A stretch of 64,000 nt of DNA. Origin: Glycine soja. Taxonomy: Eukaryota; Streptophyta; Magnoliopsida; Fabales; Fabaceae. Both the position numbers and the translations under genes were made by a program. The stretch is from assembly GCF_004193775.1 (NCBI RefSeq), contig NC_041020.1, forward strand, positions 5,599,657 through 5,663,656, given 5' to 3'. The first letter of the stretch is position 1. Each line of letters begins with the position of its first letter. Shown piece by piece: positions 1 to 12,375 of the stretch. The notes beneath the pieces were generated by a model. The model did no database searches, was not told where the DNA came from, and worked only from the letters and a program-made list of their open reading frames with translations.

Positions 1-2345
1 AATGTATAACCTAAATCCTGCTACTTAGCTAGCTTATCAAAAACAAAATCCCATGCTTAGCTAAACGATATGTATTGTACAAACTTCCATGATGACCTTT
101 GCGATTCCAGGGTACCATGCTAGAGATGTGGATCGATCGTGCCGTAATTTTCATACAAACAGCACATTCCTTGTTTAGTGCTACGTTGGTAATGAACGCA
201 ATAACCAATGCATGCCCTTTTCCATGAAAATTGATTTTGGCATGCTACGTTCTCTCTCTTCCAATGCGGCTACTTCTACTAATGAATAGGTAATGACCTA
301 GTGCAACTTAATTTTAAGAAGCTAACTTTCAAATCAAAATAGGGCACGTGTAAAGTTAAAGTGCATTTCTCACACATGGCAGCTTTTGAATGCATGTCAT
401 GTGTGGTGTCCGTGATTGCAATATCATCATAAATTAGCTAGTGACCTATTGTAGCCAAAAACAAGAGAAGAAAAGACACAGAAAATAAAGACATGGAGGT
501 TTAACTTAGAACTTCATCAAAAGGTTATGGCCCCTTTACCTTGTGGTCTAGTTGGTGCGAGGAAGGGGCACTATCAGTCTAGCTGTTGTCTCATCAGATT
601 CGTCCTTAGTTTGTGAATCTATTTTGTCAGTTTGTAGTTTTTAATTGTTGCCTTATTTTCTTACGTTGGGCCAATTTTGTTCAATCCTCTATTGCTATTG
701 CTAGGTATATAATATTATAATCAGTTTTTACTTGAAGACATATGGTTTATTAGCTGCAGAAGACTCTTGTGACTTCGACCCAATTAGTTTTCAGAATCAT
801 GATATAGTTATAATGAAGTAAAAGTTATTAAGTATCATGTCCCAGGGGAATTAAGTTTCCTAGAAATAACTCATTATATTAACTCTATTTTAATACTTTT
901 TTATATAAGGAAAACTTATATTAATTAAAGAGTATAAGGAGTACTCTAATGTATATGTAAAGTTATATCCATCAATTTGAAGAAATATATGATATAATAA
1001 GAATATAGAAATTAATAAAAAGTATGTTTACTCTATTGGATTGTAAAAAGAACACAATTTGTACTTTTCATTGTTTTAAATTGATGTTAAAAGCCTATTT
1101 TTTAATAGTGTTAAAAGAAAAAATATGAGAAAAATATATATCAATAGATCATATTTAAGCATGTTGAGAATGATTATTCATTGCATGGGGATGACATATA
1201 TAACTCATGTAAATTTTAATTAATATATAGAGTTATAGGAGAAGGTAAAAGAAAAATTATGAACAACTTTTAGTTTCTTAACAATGATTCTAAAGCCATT
1301 GGTTAATATTTGCCATATAAAAAATATTAGGAAATGAGTATGTTGGGGCTAATTGGAAAGAATTTGAGAGTGTATTTTTCATTCATTCTAAAGTAGGATT
1401 CGTCTATATGTTTACTTCTAATTAGCACTCATGTTGAACTCTATTTTCTGGTACACCATTTATTCTACCTTCTACATATGCAGGAAGCTATCACATCTTC
1501 CTCAACTTGCTTGGGAGGAAACTAAATATAGCACTCTATCATGTAGACTCCAATGACAAAGCTAGCACTAGATTTGCATTGGAAGAGTCCGCAAGGTCAC
1601 ACCCCCAACCAAATGGAAAAAGAATTTCAGTTTTTAGTGGTCATGTGCCATCATGAAATTTTTTAATTATACAAGTACTACTAATAACACTGTTTTATAT
1701 TTTAACATCAATTTTATCAATTAATTATTAGTGACAGAAGACGGATAAAAAAATTGGGAAATGGACTAAAACAAAATGATCGTTAATATATGTAATTATA
1801 TTAACTAATGAATTATAAGATTGTAATATTTTATTAAAAAAATTAAATTTGTATCCAATTTCAAAAAAAAAAAAATGAGGAAGGAAGAACATATTAGACC
1901 TACCTTGTCCTCCTTGATATTGTGATGGTTTTTAACATTTTCTTGCGATTTGAAACCTCCAGAAACATATATCACCAAAATATAATTGGTTTTAAAAATC
2001 AATTTTCTATAGATTTTTATTTATTTTTTCTTTTTTATTTCATCTATTTTTTTTATTTTTCTCCAACCAAACACCACAAAAATTCTCTATATTTCTTGTA
2101 TATTTTCATGCACCTTTTTCTCTACTCCATATTTTCATCCACTTTATTTCTTTTCTTCAACACATGACCATTGATTTTTTGTGTCATATAAACTGTATAC
2201 CAAATCAATTTTTAGTTCGAATCAATCTATTCCGTGAAATTTTTAAATCAATGCTTAATTAAAAAAATATAATCTATGTATAAATGAAATAAAGTTATCA
2301 AGTAGTACTGTTTTTAGATAAGAACCTATATATAGCTTAAAAAAC

Positions 2346-2348
<3 letters not shown>

Positions 2349-2396
<48 letters not shown>
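2349..2396. repeat. (AT)n microsatellite
   Basis: About 48 bases of uninterrupted alternating A and T are read directly. It lies in intergenic DNA and is probably length-polymorphic. Confidence 0.95.
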
Positions 2397-2399
<3 letters not shown>

Positions 2400-4179
2400 T
2401 TTTACCTAATTGGTATGTCCAAGTATATACTCATCAAATGGAAATATAAATGTACAACTTTTTTAATGTTGTGTCATGTCTATTTTACTATAATATTTTT
2501 TATTATAAAATTTAATTATCATTTCAACCATATACTCAATCTTCATATATACGCACCCATACATATAAATGATTGATGTAATTAAGGCTATGTATGATTT
2601 AAAGGATGAAAATGGGGAGAATATATAGAAATGTTTTTTTTTTCATTAGAGTAGAGTGTGAAAAATATGAGTCTCACAAAAATAATACAAAACTTATCTC
2701 TAATATTATTTATCTCTTTCATTCCAAACACAGTCTTAACTGTCCCAATTTTAAGAAACTACAAGAGTACAAAATTAAAAGGACTAAACGGGGTTGCTGC
2801 AATTTCTATTTATCTCATTTTTCCTAAAGGAAAAAAAAAAAAAAGCTCGTGCCATAACATTTTGGATACATATTAGTCTTATAAGTCTTAAAAGATAGTA
2901 AAGATATGTTCCAAATCACGATCCTTTCAGAACAATGATTATCTCCTACAAGACTAATAATGGTGTTCCATGAATTTGTTACACCGTCAAACGAACATTT
3001 GCTTAGAACAATAATTGAACAAAGTTGTTTTGAAGCTAGACAAACCCCACATGTACTCCATTCACAGTGTCTTAGCATATACTTCCGATTTCGTACAAAA
3101 CATTCACATCAATTTACAACCAATCTTCTATAGTAAACGCGGATTGATGGATCGGAGTGAATTTTTGTTTTACCACTTTTCTTTGCACACAAAATTTTCC
3201 TGTATTATAAAAAAGACGTCTTGATTATGAAGGTGAGGGAAGATTGATTATAAATTACCCTGATGTCAACTTTTAATATGAGACTTTTTTTGTATACATT
3301 ATAAATTCTAAAGAGTATTTTCTTCAAAAATGAAGTATCTAATATAGAGCATGTGTGATGGATTTAATTATATTTAGGTCTTGACTATGGTTAACTGTCA
3401 AGAAGAAGGCAGGAGGGGAGGTGGTGGTGATCACAACTCAAATCTGAATTCTGAAAAAGTGGTTCGCTGTTTTTCGTTAATCATGGCAGATTATTGTATA
3501 ATAAAGTTATTTTTAAGAATTATTAAAAATAATTTTTTATTTTTATAGGAATAAAATTAATATTTTAAAAACTTTTCAAAGATGTCATACATATATATTT
3601 TACCCATATTAAAATTATGTACGTACGTGTAACTTATACGTTGGGGGTTTGTTTTTCTTGGTGCAAGAATAAAAGCAAAGCAAGTTTGTCCCACTATAAT
3701 TGAGCATGCGCCTTGGTTGAGGTTGAAGTGGACTTGACTAGATATCAAAAAGAAAGAAACATGATCAATGGGAAAATATGTGTGGTTCTTTGAAAGGAGA
3801 GAGAGGGATGGCAGCTTTTACTTTAGAAAATTTTACTCGTTTGGAACAAATTTAGGGGAATCGCTGTTTTTCTTGAGGGAATAGACGGAAGTGGCCCAAC
3901 TGTGATGGTTATGTTATAGGGGTTTTACGGAATCTAAACTAAAGGTACTTCCAATCCATGCCATTACCATCACCCAACATTTACAGCTCAAGTAAATATA
4001 TTTATTTTTATCTGTCCAAAAAACACTAAATATATTATCTTTATAAATAAAAATATATAATTATTTTGTGTTACTTTTTCTTTTTAGAAAATAAATTGTG
4101 CACTAATAATATAAAATAATTTTCTACTATTTTTTAGAGATCTCATGACTAGTGACACTCTCAAAATAAAATATATAAG

Positions 4180-4400
4180 TACATATAACTTTCACCTTAC
4201 AAGTCAATTGTAAAAGATTGAATTAGATCCATTGGAAATGTTAAAGATGATATCAAAATCTATTTTAGATCTACTGTACCACTCGTTAGTAAACCGTTAT
4301 AAGACCATAAAAAATGTCTAGTTCTACAAAATTTACCATCGAAATGTCTGATCTCCGGCTTGAGAGGCTATTAAGAGAATGTCGGTGTAATGTTTTTGAA
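4180..4400. repeat. Diverged TRIM-like repeat fragment
   Basis: The segment contains the phrases CACCTTACAAGTCAATT, GATTGAATTAGATCC and GTTCTACAAAATTT, followed by a GAAATGTCTGATCTC stretch. The same order of similar phrases occurs at 61105-61410. The organisation resembles short legume terminal-repeat retrotransposons in miniature. Divergence is high, so the borders are approximate. Confidence 0.4.
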
Positions 4401-5917
4401 CATATAAGAGGGTGCTTATGTAATATTTTAAACTTAAACGGATTAGTGTAAAAATAAAAATAAAATATTTGTAATTTGATAAAAGCTCAAAGTGTATTGC
4501 TATAATTTGATCAAGTACTTTTCAATGCAAAAACATCATAGAATTGTTTAAATTCAAAATCAATTTCAAATTTGAAATAAATTACTTAACATAAAGTTTT
4601 TCTTTACAAGAAATTCCTTAATATAAAGTTAAGCATATAAACTTTCTCACGTAAAATTACATCTTTGATATTTACCCTTAATTCTAATTCACTCGAACAT
4701 ACATTTTTATATATATAAAAAAGATAAATATTTATTTTAGTCTTTAAAAGTGTAAGACAATGATAAATTAATCTTTGAAAGAACCAATTTAAATACTTAT
4801 TTCTAAAAGGTGAATACTTAATTCTAATTTAAATTTAAATTTTCAAGACTATTTTATCATTAAATTATAATATTTAAGGATCAATTTAATAATAAATTAT
4901 ATTTTCAAAGACCAATTTGATATTAAGTTACACACAAAACTAATGTGTCACACTATTTTACACATTCAAAAATTAAATATTTCACATATTAATTTATTAT
5001 TCTCTTACACTTTTGTGAGAAAAAAAAAATATTTATCCTAAAAAATCATCAATTTCAAACCCCCATAAACCCCCACTTCCTCGAGATTCTCACATTCTCA
5101 ATACTTTTGGTTTAAAAATTTTGGGGTTTGGAACTTTACTGAGTGGCCAAACCCACGGAGGGAATGTTGGATTCTTCATAGCCCCAAGCACACATTATCC
5201 ATCTGATACATAAGCTAATCAACTTATAGGTCAAGTTTTTTTTAGTAATTCAACACAGCACAAAACTTGTAGCTTGCAAGTGCCCATACCTAGGCAAACA
5301 GATACTGTCACTAATGAATAAAATACAAAAGAATTTTGGCGATTTTACACCAAAACAAGGGATAAAAAACGTTGTGGTGTTATGTGAATTTGCATAATGT
5401 TCACTTACACTATTAAAATAGCATAATCTCTCTCTCTCTCTCATGGTCCAGAGTGTTTTATTTTTTGGCTTTATTTACTTTGGTGTGAATAAATAATTGT
5501 TAAAAAGCTCTTTCTGTTTCCTTGGCATGTGCAAGATTAACACACAAGTGAATTTCCCATTCTGCCCCTGCCATATTCTCTCCCCTTCCATGTGTCATTC
5601 AAATTTTAACTTCAATTGGTTCATTTTAAGGCCATAACAACACATTATCTTGTTATACAAAATTGGCTCAATGGCAGGGCAAGCTATGCTAGTTCCCTTT
5701 ATATTACCAAAAGCCTGTCTTATTTTCTTGGTTTCTGACACAAGATTTTTGGTGAATGGGATTCTGGCACTTATTTTTTTGAAAATCACTGCAGAAGAAA
5801 GAACACTCATTTGAGGGACTGTTATAGCCTCATTATCTTTATCCTTTAGCACTAAAATACCATCAGGTGTTTCCAATACTTGTAATTGGTTCTTAGATAT
5901 TCTTCCAATCCAATTGA

Positions 5918-8900
5918 ATGGGGAAACCAAGAAGAGAAGATGTTCTTTGTTTTGTGCTTTTTTTCTGGTTTTGTAGCTTTTCCAATGCCTTGCTTTCTCC
6001 AAAGGGTGTGAACTTTGAAGGTAAATATGAACTTTTGTCTTTCATAGTTTCACAGATTTGTAAAAAAAGTTTAGCATCCTGTTCTTCAAATCAGTTTCAT
6101 TGAGGAGAATTTTGAACTGAGTCTATATGTCTCTCTTAATGTAGTGCTAGCTTTAATGGGCATAAAAGCTTCTCTTGTGGATCCTCATGGTATTCTAGAT
6201 AATTGGGATGAGGATGCAGTTGATCCATGCAGCTGGAACATGGTCACATGTTCCCCTGAGAATCTTGTTATTAGCCTGTGAGTCTCTCTTCAATCTTCTT
6301 CTACATTTTCAAGTTGGAATGTTTGCAAAACAAAGCTTAAAATGTTGAAGATTCCACAGAAAAATTGTTGACACAGTTTGATGAGCCTGGTTCTGCTTTG
6401 TGTAGGGGCATTCCCAGTCAAAATTTGTCTGGCACACTATCTCCAAGCATTGGAAACCTAACAAATCTTCAGACTGTGTAAGTAATCTTAGAAAACACTG
6501 TCCATTTTAGAATTCTCAAGATGGATTCTTCTTACATTTATTACTTCCATTAATACTAAGTTGGGTGTTCTGGACCACTTTTCAGGGTGCTACAGAATAA
6601 CAACATAACTGGACCAATCCCTTCAGAGATAGGAAAACTTTCCAAGCTCCAAACTCTTGATCTCTCTGATAACTTCTTCAGCGGGGAAATTCCCCCCTCT
6701 ATGGGTCACCTGAGAAGCCTCCAATACTTGTAAGCATAAAGCATTTATGAGCTATGATTGAAGCTTAGAATATGTCATATTGTCAGTGTAACCTAACATG
6801 GTTTCTTAAATGGTTTCAGAAGGCTTAATAATAACAGTTTTGATGGACAATGCCCAGAGTCACTAGCTAACATGGCACAGCTTGCTTTCCTGTAATCTTC
6901 ATGACCATTTTTTTTTCTCTTCTGCTCTAATTTTGTTGTTTGTATTTCTAAACATGATTTGTTGTTTTTGATCATCAATTTAGTGACTTGTCCTACAACA
7001 ATTTGAGTGGCCCTATACCTAAAATGTTGGCCAAATCATTCAGGTAAAACTTTATCTCCCTCCCTCTCTCTCTGCTCTTGATCCTTCACTTTGATGAAAT
7101 TAATTAATGTATTTCTGTGATTGCAAAATACAGAAGAATTTTGTGCTGACTTCAAAATTCTTCTTATTCCCTTGTGTGGTTTCAGTATTGTAGGAAACCC
7201 CCTCGTTTGCGCTACAGAAAAAGAAAAAAATTGCCATGGGATGACACTTATGCCTATGTCAATGAACTTGAACGATACTGAGCGTAAGATCCTTTTAGAA
7301 TTGCTCATGAATTTTTGAAATTGAATGATTTTTCCTTACATCACTTTCCTTATGTTGCATTTTGATACATTCTGCATAATGATTGTATTGTTGATAGAAA
7401 ATCTCTTTGCTTCCCTAGATGCTTTGCCATCAGGCAGAAAAAAGGCTCACAAAATGGCCATAGCCTTTGGTTTAATTTTGGGATGCCTCAGCTTGATAGT
7501 TCTTGGTGTTGGACTTGTTTTATGGAGGAGGCACAAGCATAAACAACAGGCATTCTTTGATGTTAAAGGTATATTTCCTTTAGCAAAAACCTTTAATTGA
7601 AGCTTAAAATTATGCTATACACAAGCTTGTGCTAGTGTAACATATCTGAAATTTTTAACATATTTGGTCCAATTATAATAATTCCTCCAATTTCTGTCTA
7701 AATTCTGAATCACTATAGACCGGCATCATGAAGAAGTCTACCTTGGAAACTTGAAGAGGTTCCATTTAAGAGAACTTCAGATTGCTACTAACAACTTCAG
7801 CAACAAAAACATTCTTGGAAAGGGTGGTTTTGGAAATGTCTACAAAGGAATTCTCCCAGATGGCACTCTAGTAGCAGTCAAGAGGCTTAAAGATGGCAAT
7901 GCCATTGGAGGAGATATACAATTTCAGACTGAAGTTGAAATGATCAGCTTGGCAGTGCACAGAAACCTCCTCAAACTGTATGGATTTTGCATGACACCAA
8001 CCGAAAGGCTTTTGGTTTATCCTTACATGTCCAATGGCAGTGTTGCTTCTAGGCTCAAGGGTAAGCTCAATGGTAGAAATAGTCTCTTTATTTTACAGTC
8101 CCTGATAGAGATTTTGAACAAATAGTGATTATTGTGTCCCTTAGGCCTTCTTTGGATTAACTTTCCAATAAGTATTTATAGAATACTAAATAAGAAGGTA
8201 AAATAAATTAAGGTTCTCCTATAAATTAAAATCAACTTATTTACTTAATTCATATAGAAGCTCTCTCGCATGATTTCTCCAAAAGCTGAGATACATAAGT
8301 TGATTTTTACTTAGGAGAGAAGCTTGATTCATTTTACCTTCTTATTTCCTTCTCTCATAAGTACTTATAGAAAAGTTTATCCAAACATGGCCTTAGGATA
8401 AAACAAACATGCATTTACTAGCTAATTTGACTATTTGAGTGGCTCATTCATGTACCAATGATGGATATTTCCAGGTAAGCCAGTGTTGGACTGGGGCACA
8501 AGGAAGCAAATTGCCTTAGGAGCAGCAAGGGGACTACTATACCTTCATGAGCAGTGTGATCCAAAGATAATCCATAGAGATGTGAAGGCTGCAAACATAT
8601 TGCTTGATGACTATTGTGAGGCAGTGGTAGGAGATTTTGGATTGGCAAAGCTTTTAGATCACCAAGATTCACATGTCACAACTGCAGTGAGGGGCACAGT
8701 GGGGCATATTGCACCAGAGTACCTTTCCACAGGGCAATCTTCTGAAAAGACTGATGTATTTGGATTTGGTATACTGCTTCTTGAATTGATCACTGGCCAA
8801 AGGGCTCTAGAATTTGGAAAAGCAGCCAACCAAAAAGGAGCCATGCTTGATTGGGTAAGCTTGTTTCCCTTTGAAAATCATCATAGTTCTTTTCCCACTT

Positions 8901-9759
8901 TGTTAAGTTGAAGAGTATTTGTGTGTTTGGATGAACATTGGCAAACTTGATTTTACAAAATTAAATTAATTTTTGTTAAAATCTTGTTAAGTTTATTTTG
9001 AAAAAGTTGTCCTTTATTTTTGTTAATTTTTTCAAACGAAATTTTAAAAAATAAAATGATTATTTTTCCAAAAAGAAAAGGGCTGAACCAAATGTGTGTC
9101 AAATATATAGTAAATTTTATTGTAAAATTCCAAACCAATGGTTTTCAGACCATTAGATTTGTAAAGTATGCACCTGTTTATTGTAAAACAGGTGCATGTT
9201 GGATTTACATTTTGAGGCTTATGTCTTGCCTAAGTAGCTTCTGCATTTGTTCTTACATGGGATGTGAAAATACCAATTTATGTGACTTTAGAACGTGGGT
9301 CCAAACACACTATTAGTCCAATGTGAGTTTGGATTTTGAAATCAAAATCACACCAATGGTAAAAAATAACCAAACATGTTCTTTTCCTTGAAAATCTTCT
9401 AAAGTGAACAACTATATATATTGTTGACATTCATTCAGGTAAGGAAACTACATCAAGAGAAGAAGCTTGAGTTGCTTGTTGACAAGGATCTCAAGACTAA
9501 CTATGACAGAATTGAGCTTGAGGAAATAGTTCAAGTGGCACTCTTGTGCACACAGTATCTTCCGGGCCACAGGCCCAAAATGTCCGAAGTTGTACGCATG
9601 CTTGAAGGTGATGGGCTTGCAGAGAAATGGGAAGCCTCACAAAGTGCTGACACTACCAAGTGCAAACCACAAGAACTCTCTTCATCAGATAGGTATTCTG
9701 ACCTCACTGATGACTCTTCTTTGTTAGTCCAAGCCATGGAACTCTCAGGCCCTAGGTGA
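5918..9759 (+). CDS. NIK: Leucine-rich-repeat receptor-like kinase, NIK group (11 exons)
   Basis: Exons: 5918-6020, 6145-6277, 6406-6477, 6586-6729, 6820-6891, 6984-7043, 7186-7283, 7419-7568, 7719-8060, 8475-8854 and 9439-9759, giving 1875 nt and 624 residues. All introns are GT-AG and frame is kept throughout. Order of domains: signal peptide (about 1-25), LRR N-cap with a paired-cysteine WNMVTC motif, about five LRRs on 72-nt-type exons, one membrane helix (about 239-262), then a kinase. Kinase landmarks are the glycine loop [11 protein letters not shown] (311-321), catalytic Lys332, HRD 425-427, DFG 445-447 and an APE motif near 472. The activation-loop threonines (460, 461, 466) match the positions regulated in Arabidopsis NIK1. 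GQRALEFGK and the C-terminal ELSGPR place it with the NIK group rather than SERK. NIK proteins are plasma-membrane kinases that signal in antiviral defence and translation control. The start gives a good signal peptide. All key residues are present, so it is probably functional. Orthology to NIK1, 2 or 3 is not resolved. Confidence 0.93.
8139..8398. mobile_element. Foldback MITE-like element in intron 9 of the kinase gene
   Basis: The left end (CTTAGGCCTTCTTTGGATTA) and the reverse complement of the right end (CCTAAGGCCATGTTTGGATA) match. The inverted similarity continues inward through a shared AAGTACTTATAGA-type stretch. The element is about 260 bp, has no open frame and lies wholly inside the intron. 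The family was not identified; a TTA duplication is possible but is ambiguous with the terminus itself. Confidence 0.7.
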
Positions 9760-10670
9760 TTTTTTCATAGTCATTTTTAGTTCTTTTACTTTTACTTTGT
9801 TTTTCTTTCTTATGATTGGTTTTTCTAGTTTACTAAAGAAAGTATATGAAATTGAAGAACATATGATAATTGAGTCCATTTGTATGTTGTATGATAAAAG
9901 CCTTCAAAGTTGAAAGGGCTTTCTTTTTGTTTTACTTTATTCAAATGTACATATGCTTATTTGTTGAAGATAAGTTTGTAGTGCCAATTTTGTAAAGTTG
10001 AGACAAAATGAAAACCTTTACCTGGTTTTCAGTGAAATTAGTGATTAAATGATCTTACTTGCCTTCTTTTGCTCATTTTATTATGTTTCATGCTCAATAT
10101 AAATTTATTAGAAATATTCATCATTTTACCATTATTTTTTTTCATTTCAGTTTGTAATTTTAATCTATCGATTGGTTTAGTTCTAACGGCTTACGTGAAT
10201 AGTTGAAGGATATAGATCTATGATCCGAGGAATTGTACATACTTTTCCTCACTGCTTTAAGATGGACTTCTGTCTTCTTCTTTTTTTTTTTTTATATAAA
10301 AAAAGTAAATTTTATTAACGAGGATCAGAAGAGGGAAAGATGTACCCATTAACAAGCCTTCAGGTAAATACAATATAAATGTTGGTTTCCAAGTAATTGA
10401 GCTAAGTTTTTTGTAAAATATTCATTAAGTTAGACTTTTTAAATATTCAATCAAACTTGTTTATTTAATTAAATACATAAATTCAAGTTTGAAGTTAAGC
10501 TCATTTAAAGGATCCAAGTGAAAGCCATAAATACTTAACATTTCGCATATAACTTGATTACATGTATATCTATATGATAGAAAAATTAAAATTATACATA
10601 TAAATTTCACAATATTCATACCACATGTTTAATACATGTTTATATTTGTAGATTATTATCTAATACTTAC
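9760..10670. other. 3' flank of the kinase gene, no further gene seen
   Basis: This T-rich flank starts directly after the TGA stop and should include the 3' UTR. No coding potential was recognised in it. Confidence 0.5.
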
Positions 10671-10970
10671 GTTAAATTACTCATTTGATCCCTATAATTT
10701 CATGGTTCTGACCTTTTTAGTCCCTGTAGTTTGAAAGTGGTATTTTTAGTTCATATAGTTTACATTTTAATTCTCGCCCTCTAGTTTAGAAGTGTTTTTT
10801 TAATCCTATAGTTTACATTTTAATTCTTTTTTAGGTCCTGTAATTTAAAAATGATAATAACTAAAAAAATAAGAATCATGAAATTATAAGGACTAAAAAA
10901 CAACTTTCAAAACTACAAGACCTAAAAAATAAGAATCATGAAACTATAGGGACCAAATGAGTAATTTAAC
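10671..10970. mobile_element. 300-bp foldback MITE-like element
   Basis: The terminal inverted repeat is GTTAAATTACTCATTTG at the left and its near-perfect complement at the right end, extending about 40 bp with few mismatches. The interior also contains shorter copies of the CCTATAATTTCATG-type motif in both orientations. It has no coding capacity. No clear target duplication was found. Confidence 0.75.
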
Positions 10971-11726
10971 CAATATTTTATTTTGTTTAAGTTATTATTT
11001 AGTATTAAAAGTTTTTAAATATTAAATTATTGATAAAGTTAAATTTTAAAAAAAATCACAAATTAAAAAATGATTTAGCTATAAATGAGCTAATCAAGTT
11101 AAACTTAAGCTTTAACTTTTTTTAACAAGTCAAAGTCCATATTTTTAATTAAACTCATTTAAATAAATAAATCAAACTTAAATGCTTGAGTCAAACGTTA
11201 TTTTTACAAGACAAACTTAAATTTTTATTGTTCAACTTAACTCATTTACACTAGTAGTTTCCATGCACAACAACCACCAACATTATAAAAAAAACTCAAG
11301 CAATATATTGCGTAACTACTTTGTACATGCTAACAACACCAAGCAAGCATTACCCACCTTGACTTATTGTGAAGACTGCAAAAGCATATTTTCTACTACA
11401 TTATTTCTGCTGCATCAAAGTCACAAAAATTGGACTACCCCCAAATCATTTCATCCGGAAACCATGTAAGTTGCAGCCAACCCTCTGCACCCCATGTCGA
11501 AACGTCATTTTCCCTCTAATGAATATCATCCACGTTAGCCTATGGTGCCTAAACATGCCATAGGATTTAACATCCAAGAACCTAATGAATATTCAAACCC
11601 TCTCTTCCTTACTCTAAGTCAATTCCATGACTTGCTTTTCACTGATTCTATTATGTCTAGAGTTTGCACGTGTTTGTTCTCCTATAATGTCCATGCCACT
11701 GCAAACCACACCACCCACCAATTATC
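10971..11726. other. Intergenic DNA, nothing recognised
   Basis: AT-rich sequence with only short incidental open frames. The last five bases (TTATC, 11722-11726) are repeated at 16894-16898 and may be the left target duplication of the retroelement composite that follows. Confidence 0.5.
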
Positions 11727-11966
11727 TGTTAGGAAGAAGCCATTGCAGCCAAGAAAGCATAGTAAATAGTTAGTTAATTCTGTTGGGTTAGTTACCAACA
11801 AGTTGTTAATACCATTAGTTTGTTGAGTTAGTTATGCATGTAAATAATTGTAGTATATAAGAGTTGTATGAATGAATAAAAGGCATGCATAAAAGCTTAG
11901 AATTAGTATCAGACTTTCTTAGGAGGAGTCTTGCCTCGAACAAAGGCACTACCCCACCCTCTGTCA
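11727..11966 (+). repeat. 5' LTR of element B
   Basis: It starts TGTTAGGAAG and ends CTGTCA, and matches 15083-15322 over the full 240 bases with about six substitutions. A possible polyadenylation signal (AATAAAAG) lies near 11876. Confidence 0.75.
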
Positions 11967-12003
11967 CATAACAACTGTTCCGACCTCCGCCGTCACCATC
12001 GCC

Positions 12004-12375
12004 ATGGCTGACCACGGAACCAGAAAGACGACCACCGATCGCCTTGAAGAAGCCGTCGTCCGCCTATCCAACAGTCAAGCTTCCCTCCATAACAAATACG
12101 CAGAACTTTCCGGCAAGGTGGACTCGATTCTCAATCACCTCCACCTGCGGTCACCCAACCATAATCATCTCAATTTCAACACCCAGCTCCATCCACGTAA
12201 TGTAGCCAAATTAGATATCCCGCGATTCTCGATCACCCACCTGCCATTCATGGCTGCCTCTACCTCTACTCCCGGCCATGCCATAACACACCACCCACAA
12301 CCACCCCTGCAGGAGCCATCCCTTCCTTCTCTTTATGTACATCCAGCTCAATCCATCGGGATTGATTTTGCAAGT
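12004..12375 (+). pseudogene. Gypsy-type gag N-terminal region, interrupted by a solo LTR
   Basis: The open frame starts MADHGTRKTTTDRLEEAV and reads as a helical, coiled-coil-prone gag N-terminus followed by a Pro/His-rich linker. It ends in IDFAS at the border of the solo LTR. The frame resumes at 14547 with TRHRLL, which parallels the GIDFESTRQWL stretch of the neighbouring element A gag. This shows that the solo LTR split one reading frame. No capsid core or zinc knuckle remains. Confidence 0.7.

Larger units (their letters stand above)
1..5917. other. AT-rich intergenic region upstream of the receptor kinase gene
   Basis: No gene is recognised here. All open frames are short and low in complexity. 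The stretch holds an (AT)n microsatellite near 2.35 kb, a (CT)n run at 5427-5442 and a repeat fragment around 4180-4400 that resembles the TRIM-like element near 61.1 kb. The last few hundred bases before 5918 presumably hold the promoter and 5' UTR of the kinase gene, but no TATA box could be assigned with confidence. Confidence 0.6.

Noticed and set aside
529..575. GGTCTAGTTGG stretch resembling a tRNA D-arm or B-type promoter box
   Set aside because: No cloverleaf with matching acceptor and anticodon stems can be drawn around it.
5595..6002. 135-codon minus-strand open frame across the first exon of the kinase gene
   Set aside because: It overlaps the kinase start on the opposite strand, has no recognisable domain and looks like an antisense shadow plus leader sequence.
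11815..12015. Minus-strand open frame over the element B LTR
   Set aside because: Antisense shadow of LTR and gag DNA with no family resemblance.
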